Assembly: GCF_026210795.1 (NCBI RefSeq)
Contig: NC_089432.1
Coordinates: 682,001-746,000 of the forward strand
Source of the DNA: Rhizophagus irregularis
Lineage: Eukaryota > Glomeromycota > Glomeromycetes > Glomerales > Glomeraceae
Reading direction: 5' to 3'
Length of the DNA: 64,000 nt
Every line of letters begins with the position of its first letter. Position 1 is the stretch's first letter. Shown in pieces: positions 44,970-56,476 of the stretch. The notes under the pieces are model-generated. The model saw only the letters and a list, made by a program, of their open reading frames with translations, made no database searches and had not been told where the DNA came from. The position numbers were made by a program, and so were the translations under genes.

Positions 44970-46706
44970 TGATAAAAAACGTTATTTTAACGTTACTTTA
45001 ATGTTTTTTTAAATTAACTATGATAAAAAAAATGGTATATAACGTTAAATAACGTTATTTTAACATGTTTTATAATAAAAAATGTTATATGACGTTAAAT
45101 AACGTTATTTTAACATGTTTTATAATAAAAAATGGTATATGACGTTAAATAACGTTATTTTAACATGTTTTATAATAAAAAATGGTATATGACGTTAAAT
45201 AACGTTATTTTAACATGTTTTATAATAAAAGAACGTTATATGACGTTAAATAACGTTATTTTAACATGTTTTATAATAAAAAATGGTATATGACGTTAAA
45301 TAACGTTATTTTAACATGTTTTATAATAAAAAATGGTATATGACGTTAAATAACGTTATTTTAACATGTTTTATAATAAAAAATGTTATATGACGTTAAA
45401 TAACGTTATTTTAACATGTTTTATAATAAAAAAATGTTATATGACGTTAAATAACGTTATTTAACATGTTTTACAATAAAAAAATGGTATATGACGTTAA
45501 ATAACGTTATTTAACATTATTTTAACATGTCTTATAATAAAAAAACGTTATATAACGTTATATAACGTTATTTTAACATGTTTTATAATAAAAGAACGTT
45601 ATATAACGTTATATAACGTTATTTTAACATGTTTTATAATAAAAGAACGTTATATAACGTTATATAACGTTATTTTAACATGTTTTATAATAAAAGAACG
45701 TTATATAACGTTATATAACGTTATTTTAACATGTTTTATAATAAAAGAACGTTATATAACGTTATATAACGTTATTTTAACATGTTTTATAATAAAAGAA
45801 CGTTATATAACGTTATATAACGTTATTTTAACATGTTTTATAATAAAAGAACGTTATATAACGTTATAATAAAAGAACGTTATATAACATTATTTAACGT
45901 TGTTTTAACATGTTTTATAATAAAAAATGGTATATGACGTTAAATAACGTTATTTTAACATGTTTTATAATAAAAAAATGTTATATGACGTTAAATAACG
46001 TTATTTAACATTATTTTAACATGTCTTATAATAAAAAAACGTTATTCTAACATGTCTTATAATGGAAAAACGTTATATAACGTTATTTTAACGTTATTTA
46101 ACATTTCTTATGATAAAAAAACGTTATTTTAACGTTATTTAACATTTCTTATGATAAAAAAACGTTATTTTAACGTTATTTAACATTTCTTATGATAAAA
46201 AAACGTTATTTTAACGTTATTTTAACATTTCTTATGATAAAAAATGTTATATAACGTTATTTTAACATGTTTTATAATAAAAGAACGTTATATAACGTTA
46301 TTTAACGTTATTTTAACATGTTTTATAATAAAAGAACGTTATATAACGTTATATAACGTTATTTTAACATGTTTTATAATAAAAGAACGTTATATAACGT
46401 TATATAACGTTATTTTAACATGTTTTATAATAAAAGAACGTTATATAACGTTATATAACGTTATTTTAACATGTTTTATAATAAAAAATGTTATATGACG
46501 TTATTTTAACATGTTTTATAATAAAAGAACGTTATATAACATTATTTAACGTTGTTTTAACATGTTTTATAATAAAAAATGGTATATGACGTTAAATAAC
46601 GTTATTTTAACATGTTTTATAATAAAAAATGTAATATGACGTTAAATAACGTTATTTTAACATGTTTTATAATAAAAAATGTTATATGACGTTATTTAAC
46701 GTTATT
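44970..46706. repeat. Satellite array of about 50-51 bp AACGTT-rich units
   Basis: Roughly 30-35 units each combine AACGTTAT palindromic words with a block TTTTAACATGTTTTATAATA. Three variants come in runs. A 50-bp type with GGTATATGACGTTAAATAAC dominates at 45020-45530 and 45920-46020. A 51-bp type with GAACGTTATATAACGTTATA dominates at 45540-45860 and 46265-46470. A shorter type with TTCTTATGATAAAA occupies 46085-46240. The homogenised runs imply local unequal exchange or block duplication. Because 51 is a multiple of three, runs of the second type stay open in one frame (ITLYNVILTCFIIKERY repeated), which is not evidence for a gene. Confidence 0.92.
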
Positions 46707-47330
46707 TTTCCAATATCTACTGCGCCACCCAAAGTGCAATACAAGATCTTAGAGAATGCGAAATGAAAATAACAGCTAATACATAAAATATTTAAATGAA
46801 CATGAATTTTCAATCACTAAATATTACTTAAGGGTTTTATATTTAAGAATCCTTGGATAAATTAGTTTTTAACTGTAAATAAAAATATTGGCAAAATTAA
46901 ATTTTTGTTTTGTGCAAGAACAAAAATCGATCGACATAATATTAAAAAATGTGATTTATTCGTGATCTATCAAATTAACATTCATCTTTAGTAGCACAGT
47001 TAAATTCAGTGCAAAAAGTTAACATTATGATTGACTGTCTATGTACTGTACATGTACATGTACAGTACATGTTCATGTTAATGTACTGTACATGTACATG
47101 TATAAGTACATAAGTTATATAAGATTTGATGGACCTTTTTTTACCAAAAAGGAAATTTTTTTCAATTTCATGGCAATTCTGCATGTGGGTAAATATCAAA
47201 TTAAGAAACGATGTACATATATTCGAATTAATAAATTTGATAAATTTATAAAATGATTGACAAATGATTGACATAAAAATAACTACTTTTGTAAAAAACG
47301 CCCAACAAAAGATTATCTCTGTGTTAAAAT
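46707..47330. other. Intergenic between satellite and LINE cluster
   Basis: Contains the palindromic TGTACA patch at 47041-47106. No gene is recognised. Confidence 0.5.
47041..47106. repeat. Palindromic TGTACATGTACA cluster
   Basis: ATGTACTGTACATGTACATG and its inverse alternate over 66 bp, in two halves. The patch can form a cruciform. Confidence 0.7.
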
Positions 47331-47343
47331 AAATTAATAATAC
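47331..47343 (+). repeat. LINE target-site copy 1, AAATTAATAATAC
   Basis: Upstream border of the LINE cluster. The identical 13 bp recur at 48401, 49071 and 56370 at each junction between elements. Confidence 0.75.
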
Positions 47344-48400
47344 GATGATAACTCTCTCTCCTTTCTCTCACTTTTCTTAATGGAAATAATATTTCACTCA
47401 TTTTAAAATACTCGTATTTAAAGAAGTTGCCCTAAATACCTGGTTAAAACACCAACTTGGTTTCCGCTACTTGTCTCTATTGGGTCCAGCGGCACTTGTT
47501 CATATGTTTTGAACGACTTTGGTTATAAGGTTGAAGATTCCAAGCTGGAAGGAAGAAATTTCCATTTCGCTCAGTGGTGAAAGTTCGCTTTCTTAATAAT
47601 AAGGGGTTGTTCCTGGTGATAGTTTGGTGAAGTTTCCCTCTTTACCTAGGTTTTTACTCCTTTGGGTTGGTTTTCCTAGGGTTATGAATTTTTCTTATTT
47701 TTTTGGTGAATTTTTCTCGTCTTTCTTTTTTGCCTTCTGCTTTTTGGAGTTTTTCTGGGGGGTAGGGGGGTATCCCAAAATTGATCGACATCAGGTGGTT
47801 TGTAGATCTTTTCTTTTGAGAGAGTTGGGTGTAATTTAAGGGGGGTGCAGATCTTGGTGATCAGTTTTTGGTCAGGTGAGGTCAAGGTGGTACATATTTG
47901 GACTATCATGGGTTTTTTTCTGCAGTTTAGTTTAGATTGGAGGGATCGTTCGAAATGAGGTGGGTGTCCTTTTGGGGATTGCACGACACTAAAAAGTTCC
48001 CCTTTAGTTTACTCTTAGGTAGTTTATTAACTCTGGTAATATAGTCACTTGGAGAATTTATTTTTATCGACCAGTGTGGGGGGATTTTTCCAACCAGGGG
48101 CTGGCGGTTCAGTTTGATAATCTGCGGGGTACGGGCTTCAACTTACCAAAACTTAGGTTTACCTAGGCGAGAGTATGGGAGGCAGTGGCGTTATCTGGGT
48201 TTTTGTGTCGTGGGGTCTAATTTTAGTATCTCACATTATACCTTCTTCCTGTTAATTGCCCACCGGTTTGAGTAGATTATTTTCGCGTGTAGTTTAGTTA
48301 GTATTTTTGTCAATTTTGACTTATATGTAATTTTCTACTTATAATCGCGTCCATGTTAGGTTTCTAACTGGAACCCATTAATAAAAATAAAAATAAAAAT
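47344..48400 (+). mobile_element. LINE copy 1: 5'-truncated, divergent subfamily
   Basis: There is no intact ORF. The right part (about 48125-48400) aligns with the 3' untranslated regions of copies 2 and 3: GCGGGCTTCAACTTACCAA, a GTATGGGAGG word, AATTGCCC then ACCG, and the final (AATAAA)n tail. The left part, from 47405, is G/T-rich and not matched elsewhere in the window, so this copy belongs to a related but different subfamily, or carries older unrelated sequence at its 5' side. It is bounded by AAATTAATAATAC on both sides. Confidence 0.6.
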
Positions 48401-48413
48401 AAATTAATAATAC
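48401..48413 (+). repeat. LINE target-site copy 2, AAATTAATAATAC
   Basis: Follows the A-rich tail of copy 1 and directly precedes the truncated start of copy 2. Confidence 0.75.
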
Positions 48414-49070
48414 TGATCCTAACGTGTTTACTTTTATTGACATTATTAAAGGAATTATACCTATGTCACTTTCGGATTTGTTGAATTCTTGGACTACAAA
48501 GAAAAATGTTGTTGTTGTTTTGATTCAAATGAGACAGTTTATTTTCAATGAAATATTTGAAGAGGTTTGGATTCCACGGTGTTCGCACCTGAAGGAATTT
48601 GAACGTTCGTTAGGGTTGACTAAAAAGAAAAAATTAAAGTTTAAAAGTGTTCGTTCATTACCTAATAATAATAGTAGTAATAATAATATTATTCATTATG
48701 ATTCTTTAGATAGTGTTAGAAATTACATTTATTTTGGCAAAAATATAATAGAATTTTATACTAATCTTACTTCGTAGCGCCATTGTAGATTTTAGTAGTT
48801 GATTTATATAATTTTATAGGGTCAATTTTACTTTCTTCTGCAGGGCGGGCTTCAACTTACCAAGTTTTGGCTAGTGTATGGGAGGTAGTGGGTTAATTAA
48901 AGAAATGGTTTTTAGGTGTAGTTGGTTATATCTTTAATAGTTTCGTATTTAATTGCCCCACCGTCGAAGTAGATTCTTCTGATAGTTTAGTTCATTTTTT
49001 TATTTTACTTTTTCATTTTTGATATGTTTATAAAATTTGTTTTCGCTAACTATTACTGTTTAATAAAAAT
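48414..49070 (+). mobile_element. LINE copy 2: strongly 5'-truncated 3' end
   Basis: Starts inside ORF2 and keeps its last 120 codons, the 3' untranslated region and a short (AATAAA) tail. It is very similar to the end of copy 3. Such 5' truncation is typical of target-primed reverse transcription. Confidence 0.88.
48415..48777 (+). pseudogene. C-terminal fragment of LINE ORF2
   Basis: 120 codons from DPNVFTF to a TAG at 48775-48777, including IPMSLSDLLNSWTTKKN and IFEEVWIPRCSHLKEFER. It shows the intact C-terminal end of ORF2 (final residues FYTNLTS), which copy 3 has lost through a frameshift. There is no start codon, so it is a fragment left by truncation. Confidence 0.85.
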
Positions 49071-49083
49071 AAATTAATAATAC
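49071..49083 (+). repeat. LINE target-site copy 3, AAATTAATAATAC
   Basis: Follows the tail of copy 2 and precedes the truncated ORF1 of copy 3. Confidence 0.75.
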
Positions 49084-50574
49084 GGACTCTTTCAATACAA
49101 CACACAATTACCTATCGTTCAAATTGGTAAACAAGGGGCAAAGGTATCATTTTTGGATAAAGAAAAATTTGACCAATTTCTTAAAATGGAAATTGTTATT
49201 CAGGAGCAAAAAGAAGGTGATTCAGGTGTAGTGTTTAATGTGAAACTTCAACCTACCCCATTGAAGCCTGAGAAGGTGCCTACTACAAATGATAAGAATA
49301 GTGATATGTCACAAAATTCCAATAGTTGTACAATTCAAGTAATCGACATTCCTGCGTATAGGCAGGTACGCGAAATTCGTGAGTCCTTTGAAGATCTTGG
49401 TGAAATTGAGAAAATTTATACACGAGGTGCTGGTCTTTACCAAGTTGCTTTCATTACGTATAAAGATGCGAATTCTATTGATTATTTCAATGAACAATGG
49501 AGCTATCATATTAATAAAGACATAGTTAGAGTTTTACCCCTGTTATTGAGCAAGGAGGAACGCGAGAAAAGGAAGCAATTCTCGTTAAGATTATCAGGTT
49601 TACATTATCAAACTAGTGGTTATGATCTTAAGGAAGTTATGACACAATGTAAAGGGAAAACTTGTTTCATCCCAGCTGTTATGATTCGTGGTAAATATCA
49701 AAGGTGTCGATATGCTTACATTCATTTTTCTTCACAAGATGATTTGGTGGCAGCCAGACAAATGAAAATTGAATTCAAAAAGGGTAACGCAGGTACTCGA
49801 CAATTATACTGGAGTAAAGAGGAAGATCACATTTGTAATATTTGCGGTAATCCCACTCATATGGCCAAAGACTGTACCAACAAAGATATTAACAAATCTC
49901 AATCTAAACGTTTTGTTAGTGGCGCTGATAATTGGAAAAATTTGAAAAAGTCGTATGCGGATGCGACTAAATCTAAACAAAAGCCCAGAAATAGTTCTAA
50001 ATCTAATAATAATATTCCATCTGGATCATGTGATCTAGGAAAAGCTCGCAGCAATCATGATAATGATGATGACGATAGTGAAGATTTCAATAATCATCCG
50101 ATGTTTTTAAAATTCAAGGAACAAATTATTAGCACTATAAGAAAGGTGGAAGACAAAATGCTTAAAATGGAATCACTCATTGTTGACACTGGCAAGCAAA
50201 TTAGTGAAGTTGTTACTGCACAACAAGCGCTTAAATGTGATAAAGCGCATCCGGTCCCAACTAGTATGAAAAAGAAAAATCAACAATCTGTTTCTGGTGC
50301 AGAAGTTAAAGCAGCGAAAAAACGCTGTAAAAGTGACTCTGAATCAAGTGAAGATGAAGATGAACTAGCAAATAAATCCGTTCTTCAATCACAACAATTT
50401 CAGAAATCTGATCAAAATATCCAAAGCATTGTTGCACAACAAAAACAAATACAAGAAAACCACAAGGAAACTAAATCCTTACTCTCATCACTTTACAACA
50501 TGTTAGCTGGCGGCCCTTCAGCTTCATCATTATTGGGGGATAATGATGAAGTTTTTGATGATTCTGTCATATAA
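49084..50574 (+). pseudogene. LINE ORF1 protein (5'-truncated)
   Basis: The frame is open from the insertion junction to the TAA at 50572-50574, about 496 codons, but without an original start. It contains two RRM-like segments (TIQVIDIPAYRQVREI to VAFITYKD, and SLRLSGLHYQTSGYDLKEVM to YAYIHFSS), then a zinc knuckle CNICGNPTHMAKDC (49834-49875), a basic Ser/Asn-rich stretch, and a C-terminal Gln-rich probable coiled coil. ORF1 proteins of this kind bind the element RNA. The stop is 9 bp before the ORF2 ATG, so ORF2 may be translated by reinitiation. Confidence 0.85.
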
Positions 50575-50583
50575 TTATTTTTA

Positions 50584-53500
50584 ATGATGAACAATAATAT
50601 AATATCTCCCTCTAGTTCAACTTCTCAACAACAAAAAAATTTCCCCCAAATAGAAAATAACAATCCATTAATTACTAAAAATTTTTTAAAAAATTCTTCA
50701 ATAACGAAAATAGCTACTACGAATATTCGTACCCTTAGTAAAGACAAATTAATTTTCACGTTAGATGCGATGAAAAACAATGATATTGACATATATGGAT
50801 TAGCCGAGACTAATCTTTCTTATAGACAATCGAAAATATGGCAACAACAATTTGGTTTCCATGGTTATTTTGATTATTCACAACAAGGGGGTAAAAGTCA
50901 AGGTGTAGGAATTATCGTTAGCAATAAATACGATATTTTTGTTCATAAAGCGGTTGGTCATAAAGGCCGTGTTATATATCTAGACTTAAATTTTAGTCAA
51001 AAGAAAAATGTTAGGTTAATTCAGGTGTACATTAACGCTAATAAAAAAGAAAGAACACAAATTGAGGAGCTATATCAATATATCGAAAATACTATTGATG
51101 ATGCGAAAAACAAGAATATGGAAATAATCATTATGGGTGATTTCAATATTAATTATAGAAAATATTTGATGGCATTTGTTAATAATAGATGGTATTTCAA
51201 ATTGTTCAAAATGCTAGAAAACAGACACTTCTTAGATACAATTCCAATATTTAACGAAGATGACGAAAATATATATACTTATATTCCGCCTAATGATTCT
51301 AATGAAAAATCAAGAATAGATTATATTTGGGCTTCATTACCAATACTTGGCCAAAGTTTGAATAGTACTGTAATAGAAAATGATCATTTTACAACTGATC
51401 ATAATACTGTCACTTTATCGCTTGATACACAATTATTTATAGGAAAAACATTACCTAAGATTAACAAAAGTAAAAAGAAAATAACTCGTACTGTGTTTTT
51501 ATATGATGAAATGGATCAGGAAGATGATGAATTTACATGGGATAATTTCCGTGCTGGTTTGGATCATGAAATCGAAAGACTCAAACTAAAGGATCGATCG
51601 ATCACGAAAAGAAAACATGTTGATCATGTGTGGGATTCTCTTAGACAACTTATCATGAAATCTGCTAATGAAAATATAAAAAACAAAAAAGTTATAAAAC
51701 AGAAAATCAAATGTGCTCCTGAGAAAAAGTTGTCCGTTTACTTTGACTTAAGATATATTATTAATCGTATTCAAGAAATCCGCTCATGTATCACAGGATT
51801 AAGAAACTATCCAAATCAGGAAACGATCGACAAATGGATTAATTATCAAAACACGATAATTAAACTAAAAGACAAGTACGAGTTAGTTACTTCTGATACT
51901 AGTTTTAATTTCTTAAATAATGATCAGTTCCATAGTTATCTTGACGAACTTAATGAAATTAGAAAACAATTGAGAATTGTTTTTAAACTTGAACTTAACA
52001 TTATGGAACAAGAACAAATTATCTCTAACATCAAAAAGCGATGTGATAATTATAAAGATGATCAAGGGAGAATGATTCAATCTATTACAGAAAAAGAAAT
52101 GGTTTCTATTTCAATTGAAAAAATTTATAAGAAAGATCATAATGGTAATGAAGTTTTAATTACAGATGAGAATCAGGTGATGGAAGAAACAAATTGTCAT
52201 TTTCAAACAGTAGCGGGCTCTGTTAATAGAAAGAAACCAATACAAGGCAGATGGAAAGAACAATATAAACCACAGCCTCATATTAACGAAAATATATATT
52301 CTGGTATTATGGACGCTCCATCTTATGATGAATGGTTAGATATTATTCGACAACTATCTAATGGAAAAGCGACAGGACCTTCAGGCGTGTCGAATGAAAT
52401 GTTGAAACATCTAAGTGATGATTGTAATCATATTTTATATTATTTAATTTGTAAGATTATAGAATTGGGATATTTACCAAAACAATGGAAAGAAGCGACG
52501 GTCTTTCCTATTGCTAAACCTAAACCCTTTAATTGTGAATTATCAAACTCTCGCCCTATTACTCTTTTAGAAACCACTCGAAAAGCACTCATTTCTTTGC
52601 TAAATCGTCGTTTAACAATTATTTTGAAAGATAATAACGTATTAAAGGCAAACCAATTCGCGGGTCTGCCTAAACAATCAACATTTGAACCGATAAGGAT
52701 TATGAACGAAGTTATTCAAGATTCAATCGATAATAATAATGAATTATGGATACTCTCTCAGGATATGGGAAAGGCCTATGATCGTGTGAACATCTTTCAA
52801 CTCAAAAAAGCGATGGATAGAATTAAAATTCCTAACGAATTTTCATCCCTCATTTTAGAACTTTTTAAAGATAGAAAAAATCAAGTAATCACTGCGTATG
52901 GAAAAACTACACCTTATGATGTTCTTACAGGAATCGATCAAGGAGAAGTTATTTCACCGTTGCTTTGGTGTATTTATTACGATCCTCTTTTAGCAGAAAT
53001 TAATAAACAACAATTGGGATATAATATTTCTTGTATATCAAAATCAGTTGTTCAAGAAGAAGGTGTTCTTAATCAACAAAATGTTTCCATTATGGCGTAT
53101 ATGGATGATACTCAATGGATTACTGATGAAAAATCAAAATTGGAAAAAATGTTATACATCGCTGATACATTTTATCGTCTTAACGATATTCAAATTAACA
53201 AAGAAAAGTCTGAGCTTATGATGCGGTCTACAACTGAGAAGCGTAAATATTCTCATAATTACAATGATAAAATTTCAATCAAATTTGGTCGTGAAGAAAT
53301 TAATATTAAAGCCAAACATCCACACGAACCTATGCGTATCCTGGGAGTATATTTCAATATTGAATATGATGGAAATTATTTGATGTTCAAGATCAAGAAT
53401 GAAATAGACCATTTAGTTAATCTTATGTATAAAAAGAAGATTACTGATAAACATATTTTATATATATTTAATAGAATTATCGTCCCTCGAGTTGAATACT

Positions 53501-55932
53501 GGTCACAAGTTATGGCTTTATCAAAAACACAAACAGAATCTTTAATTATTCCTTTTAGAAGGATGTTTAAAAACAAACTAAAATTCGCTCGTTCAGCGCC
53601 TAACGCTATACTCGATAATCCTTATATATATGGATATAGAGATTTTTACGACAATCAACTTCAAGCCAAAATTACGGATTTTTGTATTCAACTTAACGAC
53701 AATGGTCTCTTAGGAAAAGTTACTGAAATTCGTTTAAAATCCTTACAGGATCAATTATGGACATCGCGCCCATTAATAGAAAAACTTCCTTATAATCGTG
53801 TTCCGCACACACGAAAAAATAATTATATTCTTAATATGCTTTTATTATGCTATGATAATAATATTTCGTTAGAATATTTAGATGATAATATTTTTCCATC
53901 AATTAAAGGAGGTAAAATTCCTTTGGAAGACGTGGTAGATAATGCATATTATTCTAAACATAGGAAGAGACTTCGTGAAAAGAATATCTTATTTTTAGAT
54001 CAAATTATTTCAGGTGATAAATTTCGTTTATTGTTATGGAAAGAAATACTTATTAAGGCTTATATTCCTATTTTTTCACAACGGAAAGAAACTAAATGGT
54101 ATTCAGATATTAGAAATTTAATTACTTCAGATGGTGTTCATTTGAATCATAATATAACACAATTATTTGGCGCTCGTGTTGATAATGTGGAAGAGACTCG
54201 ATCATATGATATTAATAAAAAAAATAGATCTTTAGTTGCATGTTATAATTCACAATTTAACTCTGTAGTCATTGGAAAGATTCAAAGAATAGATGAAACA
54301 AAACGACCTGTTATTAAACATTTTCATATTGATATGTCTCGATGTACCGATACACATACTTATATATATCAATGTATGGAATATGGATGTGCTGCTAATG
54401 CATCATTATCAACTCGATCACCTTGTACGTTTTCTGCTGACTGGGAATGTTTAGTACCATTATTAACAGATTCTCAATTTGCGCCTAGTCAACTTATAAA
54501 CTTAATAGAATTTAATATTTTTGACATTTTTGATTTTGCAAAAAAGAAATATGATATTATAAATCAAGCGTTAACGCAAAATCACGTGATTTCTCCTTCT
54601 TCACAATTACAAGATAATATAATTTTAGATTTATTAGATTCTTCAACTTCAAGAAATGACTTGTTAACTATACAACGAACATTAGCTCCTTTTGACAATA
54701 ACAATTATTATATTTTTGAATTTTACACTGATGGATCTTTAATCGAATTAGGTACTGAGCAGTGTAGTATCAGTTGCGCCTTCGCTCAGATTAGTGATTT
54801 GTTTGATATACCTCATGTCGAATTTTATTCTACTATTGATAAATAGCCTTCTGCATATAGAGGAGAATTGTTAGCTGTTCTTTTAGCATTAAGCGTTGTT
54901 CCAAAAAATAGTAAAGTTAGAATTAACACAGACTCGCTTAACGTGATTACTCAATTTGAAAAATTGAAGAAGTCAAGATTTTCTCAAACCTCACGTGAAT
55001 ACTTTAAGGCTAATAATAATTTCTTATGGGCTATTTTATGTAGAATCATATTAACATTGAACTTGCATGTGGAAATGTTTAAGGTTGTTGCTCATGGTGA
55101 TGATATGGGTAATAATTATGTAGATAATTTGGCGAAAATTGCACATACTGATCAAGATCGCTATATAGTTTTACGACAGAACGCTTGTATGATGAAAGTT
55201 CTTCCTTGTTGGAATGGAATTATTATTGAAAATAAGCTGCACTCATTTTTGAAAAATATATGCAACTACAAAGGTTTAGAAAAATTTATTAATTTGAATA
55301 GAAATTCTAAATATCGCACGCTAGAAGTCGACTGGACATTCACATTTAGTTGTTTAAATTGTGACATAAATAACAATGAAACTTCTGTTTCTTCTTCTAA
55401 AACGAAAGCTCAAAAAGTTCACTTGTTAATTGAAGAAATTCCTACAATTGAACAGATGAAGAAATCATTGTTTGACTTATATGATGGTTGGATGTGCCCT
55501 ATATGTGGTCTACAAGATGAAACCTTTAATCATGTCTGGACGTGTAGTGGTCATTATGATATTATTAACAACATTCGAGATAAGACTATTAATCATCTCT
55601 TAACTTGGATATTAGAATATAATGATAATATACAAGATTTTAATGCTCTTATGGCACTTGATATATGGGATATATCTTATGATCCTAACGTGTTTACTTT
55701 TATTGACTTGATTAAAGGTATTATACCTATGTCACTTTCAGAATTATTGAATTCCTGGACTACAAAGAAAAATGTTGTTGATGTTTTGGTTCAAATGAGA
55801 CAGTTTATTTTTAATGCTATATTCGAAGAAGTTTGGATTCCAAGGTGTTCGCATTTGAAGGAATTTGAACATTCTATAGGATTAACTAAAAAGAAAAAAA
55901 TTAGAATTCAAAAGCGTTCGTTCATTACCTAG
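50584..55932 (+). pseudogene. LINE ORF2 polyprotein with one premature stop and a late frameshift
   Basis: The N-terminus is an APE-like endonuclease (ATTNIRT, AETN, IIIMGDFN, SRIDYIWA, TTDHNTV). The reverse transcriptase follows: NGKATGPSGVSNEM, SNSRPITLLETTRKALI, ILSQDMGKAYDRV, GIDQGEVISPLLW, and the catalytic box YMDD at 53098-53109. RNase H motifs come next: FYTDGS, YRGELLAVLLAL, INTDSLNV, NNYVDNLAK. A C-terminal finger reads CPICGLQDETFNHVWTC. A TAG at 54844-54846 replaces the Trp codon of copy 4 (IDKWPSAYRGE) and splits the protein inside RNase H. Near 55900 one extra A in a run shifts the frame, so the last 45-50 residues seen in copy 2 are lost. The endonuclease and RT parts remain open for 1420 codons. 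Confidence 0.92.
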
Positions 55933-56369
55933 TAATAATAGTAGTTATACTAATAATATTCATTATGATTCTTTAGATAGTGTTAGGAATTACATTTATT
56001 TTGGTAAAAATATAATAGAATTTTATACTAATCTTACTTCGTAGCGCCATCGTAGATTTTAGTAGTTTGATTTATATAATTTTATAGGGTCAATTTTACT
56101 TTCTTCTGCAGGGCGGGCTTCAACTTACCAAGTTTCGGCTAGTGTATGGGAGGTAGTGGGTTAATTAAAGAAATGGTTTTTAGGTGTAGTTGGTTATATC
56201 TTTAATAGTTTCGTATTTAATTGCCCCACCGTCAAAGTAGATTCTTCTGATAGTTTAGTTCATTTTTTTATTTTACTTCTTCATTTCTGATATGTTTATA
56301 AAATTTGTATTCGCTAACTATTACTGTTCAATAAAAATAAAAATAAAAATAAAAATAAAAAATAAAAAT

Positions 56370-56382
56370 AAATTAATAATAC
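56370..56382 (+). repeat. LINE target-site copy 4, AAATTAATAATAC
   Basis: Follows the tail of copy 3 and directly precedes the 5' leader of copy 4. Confidence 0.75.
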
Positions 56383-56476
56383 TAAAATGATTATCTGGGT
56401 GTTAATTCACATAAAAATATGGCAAATTGTTAAAATCGCTTAAAATCCGCAGTAAATATTTAACAATTTATAGAAA

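Larger units (their letters stand above)
49084..56369 (+). mobile_element. LINE copy 3: nearly full length, truncated in ORF1
   Basis: 7.3 kb with ORF1 (5' truncated), ORF2 and a 3' untranslated region ending in an A-rich (AATAAA)n tail at about 56331-56369. By alignment to copy 4 it lacks the 5' leader and roughly the first 225 codons of ORF1. The ORF2 order is APE-type endonuclease, reverse transcriptase, RNase H and Cys/His finger, as in I/Tad-like non-LTR elements; the clade is inferred. Confidence 0.93.

Noticed and set aside
46244..46498. 84-codon ORF with a repeated ITLYNVILTCFIIKERY motif
   Set aside because: It is a by-product of the 51-bp satellite unit, whose length is a multiple of three; it has no flanking gene signals.
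44970..46706. CRISPR array
   Set aside because: The units are contiguous and nearly identical with no unique spacers, and the context is eukaryotic.
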